Below the pieces are notes generated by a model. That model saw only the letters and a list, made by a program, of their open reading frames with translations. It was not told where the DNA came from and made no database searches. From Venturia oleaginea (Eukaryota; Ascomycota; Dothideomycetes; Venturiales; Venturiaceae), in contig JABMLP010000034.1 of the NCBI GenBank assembly GCA_013176395.1, positions 223,990 through 287,989 on the forward strand: DNA of 64,000 bases, written 5' to 3'. The position numbers and the translations under genes are program-made. Position 1 is the first letter of the stretch. Every line of letters begins with the position of its first letter. Positions 1 to 8,500 of this stretch are shown in pieces.

Positions 1-137
1 ATAGTCACCTTCCTATACTAATAGGTGTTGACTCTATACTGCCTAGCAAATCTCTGGGGCAGAGCCTAGGAGTGTGTATAGGGTGGTTCCTATTGTCTAT
101 TGTCTCTCATTGATAAAAGGTTTTGAAGTTGTTCAAG

Positions 138-1177
138 ATGGAAGAAGAGCAAGGAGAGAATGTCTCTCAATCTCAAGATCGAGTTCAAGCTCTACAAGGG
201 GAAGTAGCAGCTTTGAAGGATCAAATGGCTGCTCAGAATACTATGATTCAACAACTCCTTGTACAACTCACAACTCGTGCTTCTATTCCTCCTTGTCAAG
301 AAGAAAGTAGCTCAGTCCAAGAGAGAACTGTCTCCCAGGAGAGGAAGAAATCAATACTTTCTAAGCTTCAAGAGTTTGACGGAAAGCGTTCTGAGTGGGC
401 CCAGTGGTATCAACAAGCTAAGCTGAAGTTAGAAGTTGATGGAATAGCAGTAGGAGATGAATATCAACAATTCGCTTACATCTTTGCATCCTTACGGGGT
501 TCTGCTGCTCAGGCTACCTTATAGCCTATGTTCAATCTTCTCCTGAAGAAGATAAAACAGGAAAGCAGCTACTTCAGTATATGGATAACTTCTACGGTGA
601 TCCTGTACAGCAACAAAGAGCCACTGTTAGTCTTACGACTATGAAGCAAAAAGACAAAGAATCCTTCTACTCCTTCCTTCCGAAGTTTGAGAGTACTCTT
701 GCCGATGCCGGAGGAATGGCATGGCCTGATGTTGTGAAAATTGCGTTTTTGAATAAGGCAATAAACAACGAACTCCGTTTACAGAGAATTGGACATCCTC
801 AAAGCAATTCCTACAAGATATTTGTGTCCGAACTCTTGAATACGAGTATGCAAATTGCTACTGGAAAGATTTTATCTTCTTCAGATAGTAACGCTCTATT
901 CAAAAGTAAGGCTTTGAAAACAAATTCGGATGCCATGGACTGGGAACCCACCCCTCGAGCAAACAAGTTAAACATTGCACCTAAGGACTACGAGTACAGA
1001 CGTGCTAACAACCTCTGTTTATGCTGTGGGAAGGCCGGTCACCGAATTAAGGACTGTACTGCAAGGGAGGCAAGAGTATCTCAAACGACTACCAGGAAAC
1101 TACCAGGAAGAGAACTGGAAATTGCGCAAGGGAAAGGAGAAGAGGAAGAAGGAGAAGACTACTCGGAAAAAGAGTAG
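138..1177 (+). pseudogene. Gag of the truncated gypsy copy, frameshifted
   Basis: This encodes the retrotransposon structural protein that packages the element RNA. The start is the ATG at 138 (MEEEQGEN), matching the Gag start of the intact copies; the open frame extends a few codons upstream only through a TTG. An N-terminal coiled-coil region is followed by the conserved Gag core (LQEFDGKRSEWAQW) and a CCHC zinc knuckle (CLCCGKAGHRIKDC). Compared with the intact copies, two extra bases (a TA repeat unit) at about 522-525 create a stop, and the remainder continues in another frame from about 530. The end of the gene, including the GGAAAAA run before the stop and the following hairpin, is conserved. 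Not functional as it stands. Confidence 0.85.
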
Positions 1178-2130
1178 CCTCTATCCGAAGTCGTGGATGG
1201 AGGCGTGAGCAGAAGAGACCTAGATTATCAATAGAATCTGTACGAAAAGTGAACAATATCATTTCTTCAAACTCCTCTCAGGTAGAAAAAGAATGGAAAC
1301 AATTTCAGCCAAAGATGATTTCCCAACTCTTTTATACCAATGTTATTATAAATGATGTACACTCTCTTACAGCACTAATTGATAATGGGTCCAGCTGCTA
1401 CGCATCGATAAGCAAGGAGAAAGCCTCTCAATTGAACCTTGAACAGCTCCCTATTAGTCCTAGGATAATAGGTGGAGTTCTCAAAAAAGGAAAGACCCAA
1501 GTGACGAGAATTGCTAACATGAATCTTGATGTGGGAGGATACTGTTGTAACGCTTTTGCCTACATCGTTCCTGGGCAATTCGAAGATCTTTTACTAGGAA
1601 GGCCCTTCCTAAAAGACTCCAAAGCAATTCTTGACGAATCCAAAGGCACTCTTACGTTTAAGGGGAAAGATATTTGTATCAAAGACATCCGGTTTCAAGA
1701 GAACTTAGATATTCAACAGATGAATTCCATTAAGTTCCACCAACTTGTCACGTCAACAATCAAGAGAAAAGAATTCTCTAGAGTTTTCGCTATTACTCTA
1801 AAGGATCTTGACGAAGCCTTGAAGCCGAAGGTACCATTGACCCTTGAACAAATCCGTAAGAAACTACCGAAAAGATTTCACAAGTATATCGCGGTATTTG
1901 ACCCAAAAAGAGCTGCTAAGTTACCTCCCTTTCGCCCTGGGTTCGATCATGAGATACCTATAGAGGAAGGAAAGCAACTCCCTTGGGGACCTCTATATGG
2001 TATGGGTAGAGAGCAACTTCTTGTCTTGAGAAAAACACTTACAGAACTGCTGGAGAAAGGCTTTATCAGAGAAAGCAAATCAGATGCTGCATCTCCTGTT
2101 CTTTTTGTTAAGAAACCAGGAGGAGGATTA
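1178..2130 (+). pseudogene. 5' part of gypsy Pol (protease and start of RT), truncated
   Basis: The open frame has no AUG at its start and lies in the -1 frame relative to gag, as in the intact copies. It contains a retropepsin-like region with D-N-G at the expected active site (LIDNGSSCYASI), a linker with the GRPFLKD motif, and the first RT block (ending VLFVKKPGGGLR). Homology ends abruptly near 2130; the reading frame runs 10 more codons into unrelated DNA before a stop at 2158. Everything that would give polymerase, RNase H and integrase activity is absent. The same D-N-G is seen in the diverged full-length family. Confidence 0.85.
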
Positions 2131-2179
2131 CGTGTTACGCAGAGGCTATGGCTCAAGTAATATAGCTGGAATTGGCTAT

Positions 2180-2419
2180 TGTCAAAGGATAGATCCTTTC
2201 TCAACTTATCCTGGATGGATTCTTAGCACTACCTGGTAGTTCTCACGTGCGCCTAGCAGGGATTATTCAGGGACCGTTTCACATGCGCTTCTACTCCTTT
2301 CTATTCTCTTCTCAGGAAAGTCTTCCTGTAACTACACTTTCTTCTTTGTACTTAGATACTTTGAAATACAAGCAGTCTTCTCTCACTTGCGAAACACCTT
2401 TGAGGGTTGAACTCTTACA
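2180..2419 (+). repeat. Solo LTR, type B, with TSD GCTAT
   Basis: The repeat starts TGTCAAAGGATAGATCC and ends GAACTCTTACA. It is flanked by a perfect 5-bp duplication, GCTAT, at 2175-2179 and 2420-2424. It matches the LTRs of element C (22848-23128 reverse) except for about 40 missing bases in the middle. It contains a GTACTTAGATA box near 2348, as do all LTRs of this group. A solo LTR with a perfect TSD is the normal product of LTR-LTR recombination after insertion. Confidence 0.9.
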
Positions 2420-2477
2420 GCTATTCCGTACAGTGAGGTTCAAGTAATCCTGGGGCGACAATATCGTATCAAATAAG

Positions 2478-2990
2478 TGTAGCGAAGTTTGTGAGATATA
2501 AGAGTCGTGAATTGTGCTAAGTAACTAAAGCAATAGCGAAGTAACTATGAGAGTGAAGATACGAGATACTGAGGGAGCAGTGTCTCGTTCTTTATATAGA
2601 GATCCCATCTCTATGAAAATCCTCCGTTCATTATGATCATCCCGATCATGATGAACAGCCTGAGCGGAATGAACACAAACGTTCATTCTGCTTACCTTGC
2701 CAAGAATGATCAACCACGTGATCCTTCAACCCCGTGTAACAATCATCCAATCATAAGAAGACATGATGGTATGCACTTAGGAATCCAAATGCATACGAAT
2801 GCATCAAATATAATCCTGTACACGCTCACGTGACAGTATCCGTAACACCCTGTGACTTGACTGTATTGACTGCAGAGGTTAAGTACACCGTTGCATCTGC
2901 ATGCATATATATGCATGTCAATGCATCCCTTGGCATCTATCACGTGCACTATGCCTGAGGTATCAAGGACTGGCATGCCACTGTTCAACA
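2478..2990 (-). repeat. 3' LTR of a minus-strand Ty1/copia element
   Basis: Read on the minus strand the repeat begins TGTTGAACAGTGGCATGCC just after the pol stop and purine-rich tract, and appears to end at CTTCGCTACA (2478). The first 100 or so bases match the shorter repeat at 42349-42453 downstream of the other copia copy. It includes an ATGCATATATATGCAT palindrome absent from that other copy. The distal boundary is inferred from the TG...CA rule only and could be off by tens of bases. The stretch 2420-2477 is the outside flank. Confidence 0.65.
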
Positions 2991-3014
2991 CTCCCACTCA
3001 TGCCTAGACCTTAG

Positions 3015-3579
3015 CTATACCATTCCCAGTTGATGTAAGAAGTTCTGGAACTGTTGACCATTCTTTGGCTTAGTCAACCCATCTGCAACCATGTCTGCAG
3101 TAGGACAGAACTCCACGATCAATTGGTTCCTTTCCCTCATTCTTCTGACATTGTTGTATGCGATGTCAATGTGTTTAGATCTCTCATGAGCATGGGAGTC
3201 CTTAACCAGGCTGAGACAAGCTTGGTTGTCTCCCTTCAGAACCATGAGAGGCTCAAAAGCGTTCTTGCCTACCATGTCCGGATGTCCCATTTCCCTCAAG
3301 AGCGATGAAAGGAATTGAGCTTGTTTACCACCGCTGCTCATTGCCATGTATTCAGCTTCCATCGTAGAGGTTGCTACTGACTTCATCTTCTTGCTCATCC
3401 AGGCAACTGGTGCTCCAGCAAGAAAGAACACCCATCCTAGGATGGAGACCCTGTCTGCCTTGTCCATAGCGTAATCTGCATCTGAGTATCCCACAAGCCC
3501 AGTATGTCCTCCAATGCTGTATTCCAGTCCAAGATCTGGAAATGACCTGAGGTACCTAGCTACTTTCTTGATTGCCTTC
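3015..3579 (-). pseudogene. Ty1/copia Pol, RNase H end (fragment)
   Basis: Read on the minus strand this is the C-terminal RNase H domain of a copia polyprotein: GYSDADYAMDKADRVS, the STMEAEYMAMSSG motif and the terminal HIDIAYNNVRRMRER and GLTKP blocks typical of Ty1/copia. The frame is open to its natural stop at 3015. It is cut on its 5' side at 3579/3580, where the A1 LTR begins. The same protein end is present at 41722-42324 on the plus strand with a few substitutions, so two copia copies of one family flank this repeat block. The remaining 5' part of this copy is not in the window. Confidence 0.88.
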
Positions 3580-3911
3580 TGTTAAGGGATGGAATCCTTC
3601 TCTCTAGCTTATCCATGACTGGATTTCCAATTGTTCTCTTGTTATTCTGCAAGCTGTCATGTTCTATTTTGCAAGCTGTCATGTTCTATTTTGCAAGCTG
3701 TCATGTTCTATTTCGCAAGCTGCCATGTTCTATTTTGCAAGCTGTCACGTTTCCATTTAAAGATACTTTCTAGAAGGATCTATTGTAAGAGGAGGATTAT
3801 ATATACTAGCTATCCTTCCTGTACTTACACTTTCTTCTCTGTACTTAGATACTTGAAATATAAGCTGTCTTCCCTCACTTGCGAAACACCTTTGAGGGTT
3901 GAACTCTTACA
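3580..3911 (+). repeat. 5' LTR of A1 (332 bp) with promoter
   Basis: Begins TGTTAAGGGATGG and ends GAACTCTTACA. It contains a tandem array of 22-bp units built on GTTCTATTTTGCAAGCTGTC (about 3646-3752). A TATATATA box lies at 3798-3805, about 36-43 bp upstream of GTACTTAGATA (3841-3851). That box is the predicted RNA 5' end because its complement is the primer-binding site just after the LTR. Confidence 0.9.
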
Positions 3912-4576
3912 TTATCTAAGTACCTCAATCTTACAAAGGAAGAAAGGCTCACAGAGAGCAAGCTCCAAAAAGGAATTTCAAGAAGAGGACACTTGTCCTA
4001 ATCCAAGAAGCGAGGGCCAACCTCAAGGGCCAAACAGAAAGGAATTTCAAGAAGAGGACACTTGTCCTAACTCAAGAAGCAAGGGCCAACCTCAAAGGCC
4101 AACTTCAAGGGCCAACCTCAAGGGCCAAACAAAAAGGGAATTCAAGAGAATTCAAGCTGAGATTTTCTAGAAGGTGCTAGAATCTCCAAGAAGCAAGGGC
4201 CAACCGAAAGGGCCAATCCAAAAAGGGAATTCAAGAGAATTCAAACTGAGATTTTCTAGAACGTGCTAGAATCTCCAAGAAGCAAGGGCAGGTCATCCTA
4301 AGACAGCGTAGTCTTAGGAGTTGAAGCTGTAATAAGCTGAGGAAAGAAAGAGCTAGGGAGAGAGATTTAATACACTTGGCCTTCACAGTCCCTGGGAGCT
4401 CTGTCCTTAGTAATAAGGATTGCAGAGCGGACTATAGTGTAAAAAAATCCTTCTGGGATTCTATAGTCACCTTCCTATACTAATAGGCATTGACTCTATA
4501 CTGCCTAGCAAATCTCTAGAGTAGAGCCTAGGAGTGTGTATAGTAGTGCTCTCTATTATCTCTCATAGGTGAAAAT
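3912..4576 (+). other. A1 5' leader with PBS, repeats and hairpins
   Basis: TATCTAAGTAC at 3913-3923 is the exact reverse complement of 3841-3851 in the LTR and is the likely self-priming PBS. The leader then has imperfect GGGCCAACCTCAA repeats and two copies of a roughly 90-bp unit containing GAATTCAAGAGAATTCAA and TTCTAGAA...CTAGAA (about 4132-4290). A strong hairpin lies at about 4409-4435: GCTCTG pairs with CAGAGC and CCTTA with TAAGG around a GTAA loop. Long open frames across the LTR and leader look fortuitous. Confidence 0.75.
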
Positions 4577-5599
4577 ATGGAAGGAGAAGATCAGGAACAA
4601 AGAGTTCCTCAAGAACCCCAAGCCCTACAAGAAGCTATGGCAGCATTACAACATCAACTAGCCATTCAGAACGATGCTATTACGCGTATTCTTACAATCT
4701 TGCCTAACACTACTCGCTCTGAGAACGTAGTAGAAGGACAAGAGACTAAGAATTCACAAAAAGACAGAATACATAGGAAGAAAGCTGTACTTCCTAAGCT
4801 CCAAGAATTTGATGGCAAGCGTTCTGAATGGGCTCAGTGGTTTCAACAAGCAAGGATGAAGTTGGAGATAGACGCAGAATCTATAGGGGATAGTAGGAAC
4901 CAATTTGCCTACATCTTCTCCTCTCTACGAGGCTCCGCAGCTCAGGCTACTCTGGCCTACGTAAAGACAGCTCCAGAGGAAGATAAAACGGGACAGAAAT
5001 TGTTACAGTATATGGACAACTTCTATGGCGATCCAGTACAACAACAAAGAGCTACTGTAAGCCTGTCCACAATCAAACAAAAAGAGAAAGAACCCTTCTT
5101 CTCTTTTCTTCCCCGTTTTGAAACCACTCTTGCTAATGCTGGAGGAATGACTTGGCCTGACGCTGTTAAAATTGCATTTCTACACAAAGCAATAAATCAA
5201 GAGCTGCGAAACCAGAGAATAGGCCAATCTCAGAGTACCTCCTACCAGCAGTTTGTGTCCGATCTTTTGAATACAAGTATGCAAATCACTACAGCAAAGA
5301 TGCTCTCTTCCTCAGAAGATAAGTTACGATTCAGAGATAAAGAGAAGTCTTTTAAAGATCTGAACGCTATGGACTGGGAGCCTACACGCGTAAACAAGTT
5401 AAAAATTTCGTCTAAAGCCTATGAATATAGGAAGGCAAATAACCTCTGCTTACGCTGTGGGAAGGCCGGCCATAGAATGAAAGACTGCTGGTTGGATACA
5501 GAGGTAGAAAGAGTCACGCAACTTGGTTCAAAAAGGGCCAAAGGAACCACTGAGGAGAATGAAGAAGTTGAAGAAGAGGACTACTCGGAAAAAGAGTAG
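4577..5599 (+). CDS. Gag of chromovirus A1
   Basis: 340-aa structural protein starting at ATG 4577 (MEGEDQEQ). The N-terminus is Gln/Glu-rich and probably coiled coil (residues 8-45). The central Gag domain includes LQEFDGKRSEWAQW and the MDNFYGDPVQQQR block, and a CCHC zinc knuckle (CLRCGKAGHRMKDC) sits at residues 291-304 for RNA binding. The acidic tail ends at TAG 5597-5599. The gene is identical in length to the A2 copy. Pol overlaps the last 28 bases in the -1 frame, so Gag-Pol is probably made by frameshifting. Confidence 0.93.
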   Translation: MEGEDQEQRVPQEPQALQEAMAALQHQLAIQNDAITRILTILPNTTRSENVVEGQETKNSQKDRIHRKKAVLPKLQEFDGKRSEWAQWFQQARMKLEIDAESIGDSRNQFAYIFSSLRGSAAQATLAYVKTAPEEDKTGQKLLQYMDNFYGDPVQQQRATVSLSTIKQKEKEPFFSFLPRFETTLANAGGMTWPDAVKIAFLHKAINQELRNQRIGQSQSTSYQQFVSDLLNTSMQITTAKMLSSSEDKLRFRDKEKSFKDLNAMDWEPTRVNKLKISSKAYEYRKANNLCLRCGKAGHRMKDCWLDTEVERVTQLGSKRAKGTTEENEEVEEEDYSEKE

Positions 5600-8500
5600 C
5601 CTCTATCCAAAGTCGTGGATGGAGGCGTAGAGTAGATAGAGCAAAATTGTCAAAGGAGTCAATTGAGAGAGTAAATAGTATTTTGAATTCGAACAAAGAC
5701 ACTGATTCACACCGTTCTCGGATAGAAAAAGAATGGGAGCAGTTCAGACCCAAGATGCTCTCCCGCCTTTTCTACACAAATACTATAGTGAACGATATAT
5801 ACTCTCTTAAAACTCTCCTTGATAATGGATCTAGCTGCTACGCATCAATAAACGAGGAGAAAGCTTCGCAGATGGACCTTGAAGTACTCCCTATTAGTCC
5901 GCGTACTATAGGTGGAGTTCTTAAGGAAGAAGGACAGACCCAAGTGACAAAAATTGCGAAGTTGAACCTAGATTTAGGGGGACTTATATGCAACGCTTTT
6001 GCTTATATAGTCCCGGGACAATTTGAGGATCTTCTACTAGGCAGGCCTTTTCTCAAGGACACCAAAGCCGTTATCAATGAATCTAAAGGTACTCTTACCT
6101 TTGCAAACGGGATTAGCATTCGCGATGCTAAATTTGAAGACAAACTTGATATACAACAAGTAGCGCCCGTAAGATTCCACCGCCTTGTCACTTCTACACT
6201 TGAGAAAATCAAAGACGCGTCTAGAGTATTTGCTGTTACTCTTCGAGATATTGATATTGCCTTGAAGCCGAAAGTCCCTTTGACAACAGAGCAAATACTG
6301 GAATTGCTACCTAAGAGGTTTCATAAGTACGCTGCTGTCTTTGATCCTAAAAGGGCCGAGAGACTACCACCGCATCGCCCTGGGATTGATCACGAAATAC
6401 CTATAGAAGAAGGAAAACCACTTCCTTGGGGACCTCTATATGGTATGGGTCGAGAACAACTCCTTGTTTTGCGAAGGACTCTTACAGAGCTACTAGATAA
6501 AGGCTTTATCCGAGAGAGTAAATCAGTTGCTGCGTCTCCAGTTCTCTTTGTGAAGAAACCAGGAGGGGGCTTACGCTTTTGCGTAGACTACCGAGCCTTA
6601 AACGCAATTACTCGAAAGGATAGGTACCCGCTACCGTTAGTAAAAGAGACTTTACTAACCTTAGCTCGTGCTAAGTATCTTAGTAAGCTTGATGTAAATG
6701 CTGCCTTCCACAAGATTCGAATCGCAACGGGAGATGAGTTCAAAACTGCCTTTCGAACTAGATATGGTCTATTTGAATGGCTAGTTACTCCCTTTGGCTT
6801 AACCGGTGCACCTGCGTCTTTTCAACGGTATATAAACTATATCCTTCGACGATACCTAGACGAGTTCTGCTCAGCTTATCTAGACGATATAGTAATATAC
6901 TCTTCAAAGAACCTTAAAGACCATGAAGAAAAGACTGAAAAGATACTTCAAAGCTGCCTTAAGGCTGGGTTATACCTTGATATTCGGAAGTGCGAGTTTA
7001 ATACCAAACGAGTCAAGTATCTAGGCTTCGTTATAGATACTGAAACGGGCCTACACATGGATCCGGAGAAGATCAAAGCAATTAAAGAATGGGAACGTCC
7101 TACTACTCTACGAGGAGTACGTGGCTTCCTAGGCTTTACAAACTTCTACCGTGACTTTGTAAAAGATAACTCAACAATAAGGGAGCCTCTGGTTCGCCTT
7201 ACAAAGAAGAATACTCCATTTTTATGGGGAAAGGAGCAAGAAGAATCTTTTCAAAAACTTAAGGCAGAGTTTTGCAAAGAACCTGTCCTGTCTGCACTTG
7301 ATGAAGATAAGCCTACGCGAGTAGAACCTGTCCTGTCTGCACTTGATGAAGATAAGCCTACGCGAGTAGAACCTGTCCTGTCTGCACTTGATGAAGATAA
7401 GCCTACGCGAGTAGAACCTGATGCTTCAGGCTGGGCTTCCGGAGCAGTACTTAGTCAAAAAGATGAGCTAGGTAACTGGAAACCATGTGCTTTCTTCTCT
7501 ACTAAGCACTTGCCAGCCAAATGCAATTATGATATCCACGACAAAGAACTTATGGCTATAGTCAAAGCTCTAGTCCATTGGACTAGCGAGCTACTAAGCC
7601 TAAGTAAGCCATTCATTATCCTCACAGATCACAAGAACCTTGAGAAGTTTATGGTAAAAAGGGAACTAAATGAAAGGCAAATGAGATGGGCGCAGATACT
7701 AGCTAAGTTTAACTTCAAACTAGGCTATCGCCCAGGCTCTGAATCTGTAGTTCCAGACGCCTTAACTCGAAGGGATCAAGATCTCCCAAAGGATATTCAA
7801 GACCCAAGAATCGTTGAAAGAACTAGAACGTTATTACCTCCAAAGCTTTGGATTAACGTTCTAGAGGATAAGACTCCTGCAAGAGAAGAAGCTGCCCAAG
7901 AAAATGCTCAAGAAGTAGACAAAGAACCTATCCCCTTTATACAAAATCCCTTTCTCTCAGGTGATCTAAGGGATAGATGGGAAACTGCACTCGAAGGAGA
8001 TCTAGACTACAGACGTATTTTCCAAAGCGTTCTAAAGCAAGATAGGCAGTTCCCATCTAAGCTAAAGGTTCCTACTTCTATAGGAGATTGTAAAGTCGAA
8101 AACAACCAGCTCTACTATAGAGACCGAATCTGGTTGCCCTCCTACGAGCCTCTCTTAACAGGAGTAATTCAAGAAATACACGATTCAGTCCTATCAGGGC
8201 ATCCTGGACGAGAAGCTACTATTGCTATTCTCTCCAGACAGTTCTACTGGCCGGGATTTGCTCAAGATATACGTCAGTTTATACGCAATTGTGACGTCTG
8301 CGGAAGAACTTCAGTCTGGCGAGACAAAAAGAAAGGTTTACTTAAACCTCTTCCTGTCCCTAGCCGTATCTGGCAAGATATTTCAGTAGACTTCATAGTC
8401 GAATTACCAGAGAGCCAAAGATGCACAAGACTCTGCGTTATTACTGACCGCTTGGGTAAAGGAACTATCCTGTTCCCAGTGCCTAAAGAACAGTTTGGAG

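Larger units (their letters stand above)
1..2130 (+). mobile_element. Truncated divergent Ty3/gypsy chromovirus copy (family A-like)
   Basis: The segment carries the end of a gypsy leader (1-137), gag and the beginning of pol. All three can be aligned by eye to the intact A elements further right, but with clear divergence at both DNA and protein level, so this is an older relative. It has no 5' LTR in the window, and pol stops matching in the RT domain at about 2130, just after the GGGLR motif. The sequence that follows (2131-2179) is not gypsy pol. The copy is dead: gag has a frameshift and integrase, RNase H and the chromodomain are missing. Confidence 0.85.

Noticed and set aside
123..137. 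Upstream TTG start for the first gag
   Set aside because: Comparison with A1-A3 places the start at the ATG at 138.
3912..3930. tRNA primer-binding site
   Set aside because: The post-LTR bases do not begin TGG as in usual tRNA 3'-end matches and instead perfectly complement the LTR itself.
3631..4170. 179-codon open frame across LTR and leader (repeated at 12038-12577 and 34734-35258)
   Set aside because: It is made of the 22-bp LTR repeats read in one frame (CKLSCSILQAVM repeats) and leader repeats, and changes with unit number. A chance frame in a repeat, not a gene.
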